A stretch of DNA of 64,000 bases from Rotaria macrura (GCA_900239685.1 OENT01000474.1:42352-106351); one strand, 5' to 3'; shown: positions 1 to 14,000, counted from the first letter of the stretch. Program-made: numbers and translations. The notes: generated by a model from the letters alone, not told the origin.

Positions 1-1897
1 CGAAGCACGAGATGCCCTGCGTCTTTGCATTCTCTATCGAATGGTAAAAACAATTTTTCGAAAAAACATAGTTGAAGGCAAAATAACTAGGATGGAAAAT
101 GGAAAAACATGATTTTGAGAGAAACATAAAAACGTTCTTTCGAAAATTTTTTGCTGTTTTTTTAAATTTTCTCAATTTTCACGCGGTTTTTGAGGATTTG
201 ACCTATCTCTTCCTGCGTAACTTTTAATTCTGCACACGCTGAGCGCTTAATTAATTGTTTATTAATGAATTAATTAATCAGTAATTAGAAATCAAAGACC
301 TAATTTTTAAAAAAAAATCGTTTTTGACAAAGAGGACCTCTCAAAGATCACTAAAAATTTCGGTCAAAAAATGGTGTTTGGAAAAAAAACTATAGTGATT
401 CTGAAAGAGCAGAACATGGGCTATCAACTCATGGTGTTATCTTAATTTTCATTTTCTTGACGAAAATCGACTTTTTTTGAGGGGGGGGAGCCTTAATAAC
501 ACTAGTTCTATCAAACCACGGAGAAATCATAGCTGCCTATTTTCAGTTTAAATAAAAGTGGATAATCGAAAGATGCAAGGATACTTGCTTTTAAAGAAGT
601 TGGAATTACTTAGAATATTATCTTTGAAAAACAAGTGCATATCACTACTATCGGATAAAACTCTTGTTTATTGTCTGCAACAGAACATGAAAAACTTAGT
701 AGTAACTAATCTGTACAAAAGGCATTGGTTAATTATTCACGTTGTATGTTAGAGAACTTTTTTTAAAGTTTCACACACGTCATTTCATTAGCTCATGATC
801 TATGCTACAGTTATATACATTCACACTTCAACTCTATTAGATGACAATGCATCCAATGAACTGATTAAATCTATCAATTCGAACAACGAAACCTGAGAAG
901 ACAACATCGATTGAAGAAATAAAATATTACAAAGTATAATTTTACAAGCCCAGGTGAATGAATCCGATCGGATCCTACAATCCGGTGAAATCCTATGGGA
1001 ATCCGGGTTGTGGAAACAGAAACGGATCCGACGGGAGAAATCGATTTTCTTATTATTGTACGAATTAGCATTTAAACCCAATAGTAGAGGCCTGTCTAAT
1101 CCTACGGTGAAATCCAATCGGATTCCGATAGTAGGATTCGATAAAACCCAACACTAGGGATCCGAATGTCGGATCGCAACCAGGAATCCGATGGGATTTC
1201 GTCGGATTATAGAAAGTTCGATGGAAACATGATCGGATCAGAGAGGCATCCGATCGGATCCAAGTGTCGGAATCATTCTCCTGGGAGGAGATAACTTGAA
1301 ATTTTGTGCTGAATCGTCCTGTCTCATACTGTTTAATTCAAAAACTGGAAGACACTCTTTTCGTTAAACAAAACACACTATCTTTGATAGAAGTTCACAT
1401 GGTATCTTTCGATACGAAACACGTTTCAATCAATTGAGGAATAGAGGAGAAACACTGAAACTGTAAACCGTCTAATTTATTCAAACCCATACATGTACTT
1501 TTCTCTTGTTTTTTAAAGGATCATCAACACTATCAGATTATTTAAGATAACAATATGAATAAGAAATTCATGAATAAATAATTGAGATTTTGAAAATAAA
1601 TATTATATAACGATGCCGAAATATTATCGTTGATCTCGATCAAGAACACGTAATAAGTTACGTGTCACTTAAGAATGAATACTTGATATTCATGTTCATG
1701 AATACATGTTTTCATTTAGACATGATATACTATTTGTCTTCCAGAAGCTTACTGATTTTAATTTGAACAAGAGCATTTAATTAAAAACAATACATTAGCT
1801 AGAAAACTTGAAGATTTATTGAAGTGTGTAATTTCTTCAAAATGTTGACTTAGACGTTCATTTTTCTTTTCTGAAAATCATGGATTCGTGAGTATGG
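1..1897. other. gene-free AT-rich stretch with a palindrome cluster
   Basis: I see no convincing coding sequence. Short open frames here are not conserved-looking and have no splice context. The stretch holds poly-A and poly-T runs, a G run near 481-488, and the G+C-richer ATCCGATCGGAT cluster listed separately at 957-1272. Confidence 0.6.
957..1272. repeat. cluster of degenerate ATCCGATCGGAT palindromic motifs
   Basis: About 315 bp, visibly richer in G+C than its surroundings, contains more than ten copies of GGATC, ATCCG or CGGAT cores, including ATCCGATCGGATC at 962-974 and again near 1249-1261. A direct repeat CGGTGAAATCC occurs at 983-993 and 1105-1115, which suggests an underlying unit of about 120 bp that has diverged. 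GGGTTGTGG near 1005 faces AACCCAACACT near 1145 in inverted orientation. It could be a remnant of a DNA transposon end or a decayed satellite. I know of no named family that matches. Confidence 0.55.
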
Positions 1898-1904
1898 ATA
1901 TGAA

Positions 1905-2294
1905 TTAGGTATGCACCAGTGGTATATAGTCGATATCAAAGATGAATGCTTTTCGATATCTGAAATCCCTAGTCACTACCAAACCTTCAGCTCATTTTTA
2001 GTCAATTTTGATTAGGCTAGCCAATAGTACTATCTAAATTTACAGAACTAGATGAGAAGAAAACACGAATAAAGGGGGGGGGGTCGGTAAAATAACCAAA
2101 ACTTTCGAGTTTTGATTAATCCCCCCCCCAGTCATTTTTTCTTCTCATCTAGTTCTGTAAATTTAGATAGTACCGTTGGCTAGCCTAATCAAAATTGACT
2201 AAAAATGAGCTGAAGGTTTGGTAGTGACTAGGGATTTTAGATATCGAAAAGCATTCATCTTTGATATCGACTATATACCACTGGTGCATACCTA
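1905..2294. mobile_element. fold-back (long inverted repeat) element, MITE-like
   Basis: Two arms of about 160 bp (1905-2064 and 2136-2294) are near-perfect reverse complements; I count three substitutions over the outer 155 bp. Between them, a run of ten G (2074-2083) faces a run of nine C (2121-2129), and the centre (2097-2114) is a perfect 7-bp hairpin with a TTCG loop. The outer ends read TTAGGTATGCACC and GGTGCATACCTA. They are flanked by the 7-bp direct repeat ATATGAA (1898-1904 and 2295-2301), consistent with a target-site duplication. There is no open reading frame for a transposase, so it would be non-autonomous. Few differences between the arms indicate recent insertion or ongoing arm correction. 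Confidence 0.75.
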
Positions 2295-2301
2295 ATATGA
2301 A

Positions 2302-5055
2302 GATAATTTAAAAACCATGGTCACATGTCTCATCCAGATACATGACTTTTAAGACAGATGAGTGTATAAGTTCCTATCTAAAAAAGATCAGAACAATATT
2401 ATTAGAACTTTTACTTCTGAGATCAGAAGAATTAAGACGAGCAGGAAAGGACGTTGTCAAGATCATCGTGTTTCTATCAATGAGAATATTTCAATCTTAC
2501 TGAGATGCGATTATTGAAAGCTTCTTTTTTTAGAATGATTGTGTTCATGCATCGAGTACTAGAACCTTGGACAACACATTCGTATTACAGTCAGTGTTGA
2601 GTTTTCAATTAGTAGAGACAAGGACTACGTCTCAATTTCAGAACATAGGAGATTATTTTTTTCATATTCTTTTTTGTTATTAACCTGAGAAGATTTTTTG
2701 CATCTTCAACTTCAGACGAAAGTTTTTTTTTTCTCTTTTCTGTAGTAGAGAACCGTCTCTGAACTTCACGATAAAAATAGAATACTTGCAAAAAAATTCA
2801 AAAGAACAAGATAACTCAAGCAATGATAGAACAAAACTATAGTACAGTGTAAAGTATTGAGGCTTTGGTTCGTCTTAAGGTTCCCTTTTTTCAAGGACTC
2901 TCAATAAATCAATCAAGTTTCTTGTACAGAGTAGAAACACTTAACAAGTAAATTTTTACGATCAGAGATTCTTCCTATTTTTCAATGTTAATTTACATTA
3001 GTTAAAAGTGAACTAGTATAGAAGTTTTCGTATCCAAAATTTTTTTAATATAACGAAATAATGTTTCTTAGAAAGCTCAAGTTTAAAGAGCATTGAATGT
3101 AAGTGTTACTTAAAACATTTAAGTGTAAACAAACCTGAATATATGAGAGAAAAGACCGGAATTGATATGTCAGAATACATTTACTTTTAACTTAGAAAGA
3201 ATTCTAGTTAATTGTAAGACGTTACATGACTTCCCAGTATATTTTATACTTGGATATCTAGTCTATCGTTACTAGCTTCGATGAAGAAATATCAAAGATC
3301 TTATTTGATCCGTTTTTAGTTCGAGTAGTAGTTTTTATAAGCATTTTTATGTTGATATATTTGATTCGCCTCTCACGTCAGAAACTATTTACTCTAAGAA
3401 TGTATGAGAGTGTTCTCTGTGCACGAGTTACACTCTAAGATAATCGATACAGAATGTTCGGTAGTTCACAGATTGAGTCTAGCCAAAAATATAGAAGTTA
3501 TGCACAGACTTTTATGCTTCAAAATAATGATGTTGATATTCTTGTTTATAAAAGTAATTTTAACGATTCATTTATTGGTCTCAATTCAAAATTCATTCAT
3601 GCATACAGCAGAATCTAAGTAAGTTTTAATGAATCCCGTTTTTAATTAAAATTCTAAAATTACACGATATTGTGTTAGTAGAAATTGCGTTTAAATTTTA
3701 TTTTTATACTGAAGAGAATCCGTTCTTAGTTTTGCATCTAGTCAAAAAATAAACCTATGGAACTGTGAAGATTAAAAGTCAAATCGTCTTATCAGATCTA
3801 CTATTGATATAACAGTTCTTCGGGGTAGAAAATCATTTTATATAATGTCAGACGTATTAATAACGCTATTCTTCGCTTCTGCTAGCTCAGTCACAGACTA
3901 TGACTGTTGGTTTTAGTGAAAGATCACTTACTTTGTATCAATAGCATCTCAATATATTTATCTCAAAATTGGATTTCGTATCAAAAGCTCTTTAAAACTT
4001 CGTCACCGAATACTGAAACTTCATATTTCATAATAGATATAATACAATAACTATTTTCTTTGATAAGCTTCATAAGGCAGATCTTTTCACTCTGGATACA
4101 GCCTACATAAATAATATTAAACAGGTGTTTAAATTCTACCTAAGAATTCAGCTTTATGGGATGATGTTCGCATCTGTCACTGAATAAAACAGGATGAGTC
4201 GAACAGCAATCATCTCTAATTCTTCTTTGAGAGTCTGTATGTAATTAGTTAAATTAAAATTTATTCAATTCTCCCAAGTAATTGTCCTCTTTCACATAAG
4301 GTATCTCGAGCATATTATTGTTCGTGATAAATTGTTACCATGTCCTGACGACGATTTTTAAAATGAAAATAGCACTCTTATAAAAATAGTTGTCTACACA
4401 CTGTAAGTCTTTGCTCAGTCGTCTAATTTTATATTTTAAAGAGAATGGGAAGAATTTCAATCGATACCATTAAAACTTAGTATACTATGAATGACACGAA
4501 ACCAACAGATCATCCATCAATGAATACAGTTTTTAGATAGTAGAAACACAATGAAAATTAAGATTTCCATCACTAACACGATCATTGTATTCATCGTTTG
4601 CACGTAAAATCTTTCAACAGTTAATTGAATTAATTTTCGAAAGTCAGATTCGAAAAAACTTCTCTCTACACGATGAATATAAATATCTACAACTTTCTAA
4701 TGTTATTGCTTAGCATACGAGTTGGCTTCCATAAAAACATACCGCATTAGAATGAAACTCATCGCTTAAGATCCAATTGAATTGCGACTCATTTATGAAA
4801 GGAAGTCATGTCTATAGTTAAAACATGTCAATTTTCTATGAGCCAGATTTATTTTTGTTCGCAGCGCATGATAGAACTAATGACAGAACCCGTCGTTTCT
4901 ACATTCTCATCTTTTTTCACGTCTGAATAAAATTTGCAAGCTTTGGTCTTAGTTTTAAGAACGTAAAATTTTAAGTCACACTCAGCCGAATCATTTTTCA
5001 AACAATATACAGTTCTCTTTCGAAGCATTTCATATAAAATCAATTCACAATAATC
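2302..5055. other. intergenic, nothing recognised
   Basis: AT-rich sequence with no open frame that I can relate to a protein family, and no RNA gene or repeat of note. It leads up to the start of the GPCR gene at 5056. Confidence 0.55.
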
Positions 5056-5964
5056 ATGGTGGATGTTTGCATTCGTTTTAATTGGACACCAGGTATTGCT
5101 GGTTCACTAGAGTCTACCTTCGTGATATGTATTATTGCAAGTATCCTTCATTTTATATTCTGGATTCAAGTGTTTGTGTATTCATCATTACAAAAACGGA
5201 ATTTGATGTGGCTCTACGCTTATTTAATCACGAATTTTCTTCTTCTTTTACGATTCTTTATTTTGTACGGTATGCATCAATCAGCTACATGTGTATATTT
5301 AATACCTCGAACTATCTTGTGTTATTTTGAGGCAACATCAAAATTCTACATTAACACAATACAGGGTTATCTTTTGCTGGCATTTAATATTTGTAGATAC
5401 ATACAAATAGTTTCCAATCGAAATGTTTGTGAGGAAAATCCTTATTTGATTATATTGATACATTGCTCTATTTATACTCTACCTGGACTTAATCTTGTTG
5501 TTCAATTTCTTGCTAAATGGACGCAAGTATTGCGCGGAGATGATGGATCTTGTGATATCATATATTTTTCGTTAACAGTTCAAATATTTAATTTATTCGT
5601 CATTTATATTATTCCTGTCACGATGAGTATGATCATTCTTGGTCTTGAAATAAGTCATATTGGCTCGATTCGAGGCGTGGAAAGTCAACAAATTATTCAT
5701 CTTCGTCGTCGACGTCAGCGAATGCTTATATTGCAAACCGTAGCATTTTATACCATTTGGATATCTTTATGGAGTCCAGATGCACTTTCTTGCCAGTTTG
5801 TAGAAACCAACAGTGATCCTGCTGTTTTTACCTCGTTACTGAGTTATATAGAAATAGCTTTAGATCCATTTCTTGTTGCCATAATCGACGTTCGTTTTTT
5901 CACTATATACCAAACATTATGGAAAAGAGTTAGAAAACATCAAAGGGTGGACACTGTCTCATGA
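5056..5964 (+). CDS. rhodopsin-like seven-transmembrane receptor, divergent
   Basis: Intronless 302-residue protein with seven hydrophobic helices, so probably a plasma-membrane G-protein-coupled receptor with unknown ligand. Helix 1 is about residues 22-45, followed by helix 2 (LMWLYAYLITNFLLL). Helix 3 ends in ICRY where classical class A receptors have DRY. The extracellular loop 2 has a Cys (GDDGSCDII) that could pair with a Cys near helix 3. The third cytoplasmic loop is rich in Arg (HLRRRRQRM), and helix 7 carries ALDPFLVAIID in place of NPxxY. The protein ends in a short basic tail. The ATG at 5056 gives a receptor of normal length with a short N-terminus. A possible poly(A) signal AATAAA lies at 6325-6330. 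Large families of such divergent receptors are known in rotifers; assignment to a subfamily is not possible by eye. Confidence 0.8.
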   Translation: MVDVCIRFNWTPGIAGSLESTFVICIIASILHFIFWIQVFVYSSLQKRNLMWLYAYLITNFLLLLRFFILYGMHQSATCVYLIPRTILCYFEATSKFYINTIQGYLLLAFNICRYIQIVSNRNVCEENPYLIILIHCSIYTLPGLNLVVQFLAKWTQVLRGDDGSCDIIYFSLTVQIFNLFVIYIIPVTMSMIILGLEISHIGSIRGVESQQIIHLRRRRQRMLILQTVAFYTIWISLWSPDALSCQFVETNSDPAVFTSLLSYIEIALDPFLVAIIDVRFFTIYQTLWKRVRKHQRVDTVS

Positions 5965-8521
5965 TGAATAATCAGTTCTATGATATCCAATGTGAAAATT
6001 ACACCAACAATTTTTCCAGACAAATCATCAACAACTAATATAGATCTATCTTTAGCCATATAAAATTAATACTGTATTTTTCTACATATAATTACAGTAT
6101 TAACAAACTATGACAATAGTATTTCATAATACTTGCTTTCATCAGTATAGTGATGGATGTAACATTGAAACAATCGATTATTTCAGTGTTTGAAGACTTC
6201 TAAGTTGAATTTTCAATGCTAACTTAATCATCAATATTCATAATCGTACTCAATACTTTTTATGTCGACATAAAAAGAAATATGGATTCGTTCGTTTTTA
6301 GTGACTATTTTTCTTCAATTATGAAATAAATGTATAAATGTCAATAGTTCAATTCGTTCGTTCTCTAATATTTTCAGACAGTGTTTCCAATACAAATCTT
6401 ATTTAAATACACATTGATGCTTCTATTTAGCATGGTATGAAATAGTAGGTGTCTCAAATTTTGACATGAAATTCGTTACTATGAAACATCGAACTCAAAA
6501 AATAAGTTTTGAAGGCGTAGAAGTTTCCAATAAATTCGTCTTTTGAATTACTTTAAAACACTTTGAATTAGAGCGATTCAAAATTAATGTTGATCGTCCC
6601 TCATTGAACATTTAAAAATAATGTATTGAATTTCTCTATCTATCAAGAATTCTTCAACTAAGAATATTGCCAATCAAATTTAAACACAATCTGTCTGTTA
6701 TGCCGTGAGGTAATAGATCTTGATAATATTGTTTTCGATGTACGTATATCGTTCTTTCATTTCTTCGTAATGTAGGATACAAGAGAATAGTCATGTCGCA
6801 TACTCACATTTGTAAACAAACTTCTAAAAGAAGGTTCAATCAGATTAAAACTCAAGAGCATGCAAATATGAATTGACAAAAAGTAGTTTATCAATGATAA
6901 ATGAAATCTAAATTAGCATGCTATGTTGAACTATTACAATAGACAGTACTCTGTATTTTTTAAAGTTTATTCATCTATGATATTACATTCTACTGCTCTC
7001 TAGTAATTATAATGTGAGACACTGAAAATAATAGAAAAGAATTGTGAATTTTTGTTACTCAAGAGATACACCTAAACATAGCCCGTAGGACAAAGGAATC
7101 GCTTGCATAAGTCTTCATTTTCATTTGGTCATAGAATGACACATAATCGTTCAATGAACACGATACCGAGTAGATTGTAGTCTCGAAAATGTAGCGTCGT
7201 TGGAATTTATGTAAATGTGAATCGAAAATAAGATTGTATTCTATTCTATGCGAAGTCGCTAGTTGCATAATGATAGAATTCACAAAGTCATATGAAAAAA
7301 TAAAACGTAACAAACTTTATTAGACATGATGAAGACACCCTTGTGTTTCTTGTATTGTGAAGTCATAAAAATTAGGAATAATTAGCGTTCGATTTTCGTT
7401 ACGGATAATACTGATCGAACCAGGATGTAGACCTTCCGATGCGTATATTTATAAAAGAACTCTACCTAGTCATAGCCAATAAGTGAGCTTATAAGATAGA
7501 TCTATTCAAGTTAACTTAGCTTGAACTTAAATCGAGTCCATAAAGGTAGTTTTTATGGTTATTATTTTATGCATGTAGCAAAGCCTCATCAATACTTGAT
7601 TAAGTATTTCGAAGAGTTTGTGAAACATGTTTTTATCTTATCGCCTTTGGATTATTAACATCAAAGCACATTATTATTTCTTCATGTTTTTCGAATGACA
7701 ATCATACCGGAGATCATTGTTTTTATACAACAGAATCCTTCATGAGCGTGAACGTCACATTTCACTCTATTTTTTTCTCAGAAGCACTGTTCAGATTTTG
7801 ATTATTTTCTCAAGAATTTATTTAATGCCTATTAATTTCTTTTCAAATGTTGATTATTGTATTTTAAGATCAAGAAAATCTTCTCCTTTTCTTATTACCG
7901 AAAAAATAATCTCTATTGTATTTCTCGTGTAATTCTTAGCAGAATCAAGCAATCAGATCAACATATGATATTTTGAATTCCTCAGTCGTAAAAATTAATC
8001 TTTTGTTCGTAGAGTGCACCAGGAGCCTTTTTCTCTTTTTTCCCCTTAAGCATCATGTGTGTCGTGAACCGTCGAAGAATGTTAAGCAATATTGTTGTTT
8101 AGTTCAAACAACTACTGAATAACGTCAATGTTATTGTGCTATGTGTCGTGAAGATAAGTTTCAAAAGCTTCCACAATTGAATGTCTCATTCGACCTATCA
8201 CGTTCCATACAGAAAAAATCGAATAGTTTTCTTATTGAATAAAGATCGATGTACGTGATAAATACGTAAATAAATAAACTTGTTTGAATATTGGCAAGAC
8301 AATCTTGCTCAAGTTAGCTTTCGTCTAACGAATTCTGTTCTACTTATAATTGTCGATAATTAGTTGTTGTAGTATGAAATATTTATTCAACCTTTCGTTC
8401 TAATTTTAAGAACTAGATGCATCAATTCGATAAATTTCCATGGAACACTTCAACAGTCGTTTATGGTTTGTATGATTCCTCATCTCTTGTATCCAGTTTT
8501 TCTTGTAGACCTATTCTTCCC

Positions 8522-8553
8522 ATCATTAACTATATCCATAGATAGTTAATGAT
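8522..8553. repeat. 12-bp perfect hairpin
   Basis: ATCATTAACTAT (8522-8533) and its exact reverse complement ATAGTTAATGAT (8542-8553) flank an 8-nt loop. It lies in a non-coding stretch. No function is evident; AT-rich hairpins of this size also arise by chance. Confidence 0.5.
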
Positions 8554-8621
8554 ACAAGTGCACCGCTAATTTTATGTGGACTCGATGGCAGCTATACTGT
8601 TATAACCAAGGACGCATTGAA

Positions 8622-8657
8622 GGGAGGTGGAAGTTGGGAGGAACTAATTCACCTCCC
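8622..8657. repeat. GC-rich hairpin
   Basis: GGGAGGTGGAA pairs with TTCACCTCCC, with one unpaired base, across a 15-nt loop. It stands out because its surroundings are AT-rich. No recognised RNA family. Confidence 0.4.
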
Positions 8658-11045
8658 CTAGAAGAATTCAAATACCTGAAGAGGATATGGATCGATTCAA
8701 TTTCACCAACTGAAAAATAGTTTTTGTATACTGTGATTCTCCTTGAAAACGTTTTTGGCTACATCACTGGTTACAACATTGATCTATTTGCACTGCTAAA
8801 ACTGTCGTCTAATATCTGTCTGGCAAACGTCCTCCAGTTGGATTTTCTATTATTCGTTCGTCTATTCGTCATCAGTAGGGACCGTTGACATCTTCTGTAT
8901 ACTGATTGACATTGGCATTTCAACATATTAATCCAGACCATGATTCTATGGTTGTTTCAGATAAATCTTCAACAAACCTATGTGCTTTTTATTACTTTAG
9001 TATCAATCAAATAAATTCAAACAAGATAGCAATATGGTTATATGTTGACTGACATGAAACAATTTTTCAAATCAATTATCATGAGGCCAACAGCGGCAAT
9101 CATGACTTTCTTATCTGGACATAATACGTTATATATCAACTTGAAATCGTGTATATTTTTCGTTCTTGACTCTACAATAATGGCATCTATGTGTCTTTTT
9201 TCGTCTTCTATAATTTTCAATGTACACAAAAAACAGTTACACAAAAATAATCGTTCTTCAACATTGCACGTATGCATTTGATTATTCTGACATGTGATTA
9301 AACGTATGATGTAGTCTACGGATGAATCCGAGTGGATCTACTGAGAGAGCTCGTAATACGATGGCATAAGCGAACGGTTCATTTAATTCTGATTTTGTAA
9401 TGATTAGGATTGAATAGGAATCTAGAGAAACGGGCTTTTTCTTTAAAGGAAACAAAATGTCAAGTCATCAAATGTGAACGAAATGTCACCATGACCCATC
9501 AAGCCATCACAATGAAGAGCGGAAGATTATTTGAAAATTCCATCTTTTTTTCAACAATATCACGAGTCGGCATTGAAACAACAACGCCTATACACTTGGT
9601 GTGTTAATGTTGATCAGCGAATTCTTTTAAAAATGAAAAAAAAATGCACATGATTTCTTCGTATAGGCAAAATGTTTCAACTCATACGCAGAAACTTAGT
9701 TGTGCTAATAGCAAGTTAGTGTATAGGGGTATATATCATTGAAGTAAACATCATGTAGCAATGAAGTCATTTTTCAAGGAGCAATCTGTATCTGACAATG
9801 GAAGATGACCAGGGTGTCTCAGAGATTTTAATTAAAATAATGTTGGTTTGTCAAATAAAGTACACCTGTCATAGGTCTGAAACAATTAGGAGCTTAAATT
9901 ACGGCAGTAAAATATTGTAGACAGCATTTTTCAAAAAATCAAAACGTGTTTTGTTTTATAGGAATATTTCTCCGCTTGTTTTGGTTATAGTCGAACTGAG
10001 AAACGTGAAATAGATTACGTGTAGCTATCCAATATAGTCGATCTCGTTTATTCTTACTAGAATCTAAGAATATAAAAAGATCATGTGACTACTTGAAGTA
10101 TATTCGGATGTAGGACTTTGTTTTCTCGAAATATTTTCTTCCTTTCAAGATAGGTATATAAGTAGCGCCTGTTTTGAAAACATTTGATTCAATAGATTGA
10201 AGAGCTTTCATTATCAGACATGGAAATGATACATTACTGATGTCTCAACGAACACGACATCTTTTTAATGTTTATGATCATTTTCAAAAGAATGATAGAA
10301 ACATAGAATACGATGATAATGACTATGCAGAATATGAAAGAACAAGATTACATCTATTGACAGGACGAGCTAATCCATGAATAAAAGAGAAATAGATATC
10401 AAGAAAAGAAAGAGATAGCGTTCTTCATCAATCTGAACAAGAAAGAATGGGCAAACTAAGATACAGAATACATATAGTTCATGCATGGATCATAGGGCGA
10501 TGCTGTTCAAGTGTTCGGGAACATTTTTCTTTCTTCCGCGAATTCTACATATCTAAAATAGAGTCTAACCCAACACTTTCCGACTGACTTCACTGCACAA
10601 GATATGTTAGGTAACTAACGACAACTGTCGGTGATGCACTGTACAACAGTTTAGACGTTGGGTATATTGTGGACAAATGGGCTTGAATTTGAATTAGATT
10701 CACTCACTTGACATAACTTAATAAGAAAAAAGATTTCGTCTGAAAACTTAATCTGACATACAACAATGTCAAATAGTGAGAAGCCCTCTTTATCTTAATA
10801 TCAAAAAAAAATGTTATATCAATACGCAGATTTTTTTCCCTAATCATTCGACTTGTGTGAAATTGTTTTTCATTCGTTCTCTCGTCTTTTACTGGTGGGC
10901 TTTATTACGTCGGTATATTAGTTATATCGAACATACGATGAATAATATCTTAACATGATTCGCTTGAATAAATAAATATGTACACGTATACAAGAAAAAG
11001 TTGATGCAAAACTTTACTAAACTGTATTTTTGCTTTTCAGATGCA

Positions 11046-14000
11046 ATGAGGGTGCTAAAATTCATAATACTCGTGCTATTTTGTTTTTCATTTCAAAAAC
11101 TTTCTTTTTCACAAGCAGTTGATAGTGACCGTACGTTTTATTTCAAAACCAAATCGAAAGATTTTTGCATATATATATACATACATTGTCATTCCATTTT
11201 AGTTGATGTGTGTTCATTGTTGTCAACTGATTGGAAACATTCTGGTGTTTTAAAAGATCATTTATATAAAAACGTTGCACCTACAGGTGGTACAACTGCT
11301 GGAAAATATTCAAGGTACGAAAAAAAAAGACAATCGAAAGTAATAGATACATCGATCTAATAATTTTTTGAACGGTTTTCAGAATTAAAGTTAGCAGTTG
11401 GGGTGAATGTGTTGCTCAATGTTGTAAATTTAATCGATGTAATGTTGCTTATTGGATATCGTCAACTTGTCTTCACATTGAATGTTTATCCGATGAATTA
11501 TGTCATCCGACAAGTCTTGACAATGGCGATACTCAAGATGATACATTATATTTGAAAGTTCGTTCTGTTCGTAAGTAATATCATTTTGAGAGTGAAATAT
11601 ATCCATGCATATTAGTTGCCAATAATTATATAAAAATTTTAATTTAAGAATTAACAGCTGCAGCTGTTGATTATGATGACTCAGGACATGATGAATGCAA
11701 TGAAACGAAATTGTGTCCTACCAACGAACGATGTGAACAAGTATCAATAAATGCGCAATTGACAAGAAATGTATGTCTCTGTGATCGTAGTAATAACTTT
11801 CGTCGCATTAACGGTAAAACTATTTTCAACAAAAATTTGTCACTGTTCTTAGTTTTGTTCAACATGTTTTTTTTTAATTTTACAGGTGTCTGCCGTCAAT
11901 ATTTACCACGTACAAAGCCATGTGCACTATACGAGATAGATCATGAGGACAACCGTAATGATGATGAAGATGTAGAAGAGGATAGTCGTGGAAGATGTCA
12001 GAAAACAGAAGAATGTGTGCCGCCTAATGATCGAGCCAAACATGGTTATTGTCAATGTAGAATAGGATTTTCTCGAGATGATCCTAGTAGAAAATGTATC
12101 ATGGATCATGAAGAAGAACTAACAGCGGTGTATTCAACATCTACTACAAAGTCGACCTCGACTTTATTACCTAGCGAATTCGAAGTTCAAGCTGGTAGTG
12201 ATCAAATATTAACACTACCAATAAGTGATATTGATTTGAATGGACATGTTGTGTTCAAATCAAATAAAAGTGAAATTGATGTATTAATGTTAAAACAGCA
12301 AAATTTGTTTTTATTTTGGTCACTTAAATCATCGACAAACGGAGCTAAAGTTGACATTTCTAATCAAGAAGATGTCACATCGAATATTATTGTTAAACAA
12401 TTACATGCTGGAATCTATGAATTTGAATTGAAATTGAATGATAAACAAGGAACAACACTAGCATCTGATACTGTTAAAATACAAGTGATATCAAGTAAGA
12501 AAGTGAAATCGAAAGCTTCGGTGTGTAAACTTCGAAGAAACACATTCAGTCGATCTATGAAATCGATGTTCATAGTTAAGTTGATATAAACTATGATAGA
12601 TACCATACCCAGTCTAAGGACCAAGGATAAATTTGACACGTTCACTGCACATCTCTGTTTGAAAAGTAAATCATTTGTGACAAAGGCACTTTAGTTTTCA
12701 GATTGCTACTAATTGATATTAGTCACAATCTTTTCAAATTCAACTTTAGACTTCATCATTATCATAAGAATAAATCTGCAAAATAGTATATGTACGTTAA
12801 GAGAGTATTAGACCTCTTTTTTTAATCATCCTTTGTATTTTGTTTCTCGAGTTCTATTCACACTCTAAAGAGTAGTATAAATCTTGGCAAGATATACATA
12901 ATGAACGACCGTTTGGAAATATTATGTTTCGTGAGATTCAAACTGAGCAAAGTTAATTACATAATTCTAGGAGAGTTTCAAATTCTCTATCATTCTAATC
13001 TTTGGAAACAAGATAAACAATAATGTGATAGTTGAGGCAAGCAACGATCTCCATATTTGTCAAGTACTATTTTTTTCAATTAACTTGAAAAACTTGGTGT
13101 GGGATTACCATTTTCGAAAGTCACAAGATTCAACTTGTTTCATATACATTGATCTATATCCACATCGATTAGTACTCAACTAAAAGAAACATATAAAGAA
13201 TGAGAGAAAACGAAATCACATCGCAACATATACACAAATATTTTCCGGTGCAGAAATGTATGTGAATTACCAATGCAAAATACTCGCATATTTGAAATCT
13301 TTCTAGTAATATTTCATTTCTTCAAAAGAAGTAATATTACTTTCGATTGTCATTTTTTTTTTATATAAAAATAATATAGATCAATGTACTAAAGATAGAG
13401 ATTGTTATACTCTATTGTTAGGTGAAATGATCTAATCAAGCACGTCAATGTGAGTGTACATGTATTCTAGATGTTTATATTCAATATGGGTTATGTAGAT
13501 GATTTACAAAACTATAGAAATTTTCTATGCTACTTCGATGAAATTATTTTACCAAGCATTTATTTATATTAAACTTTGCAATATAAATCTTTAGGCTACA
13601 TAGAATAGATTCTTTTCATAGAGTTTTCTACGATAGTGCTGACAGAATAGACTTTTAACTAATTGGTCAATGGAAACTAGAAGGTCTCAATGCATTGATT
13701 TGGTTTCTTTGAATGTATTATTTCTAAGTTTTGAATTGTAGCAAATCATACTAACAACTTCTAATGTAGAAAATCTACTGAAAAAAATGCTTTGTTCTGC
13801 TCTATATTCTGCAGGATATCATTATCATCACTCAGCCATTGTATTTTACAATACACAAAATAAGGCATCGAACGCTAATAAAGAATAATGACACGTCTCA
13901 GCTGATGAGAAAGAATTCTCCCGGAGAGAAGCTGCATCATCTTTGAGTATCGAAGTCAAACATTTTGATAAAATGGTTAGATAAAACATACCGTGTCAAT

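Larger units (their letters stand above)
5965..11045. other. long gene-poor stretch
   Basis: About 5 kb with no recognisable protein. It contains two short hairpins (8522-8553 and 8622-8657, listed separately). The last part holds the probable splice acceptor (AG at 11039-11040) for the 5' end of the KIAA0319L-like mRNA, so unseen 5' untranslated exons could lie here. Confidence 0.5.
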
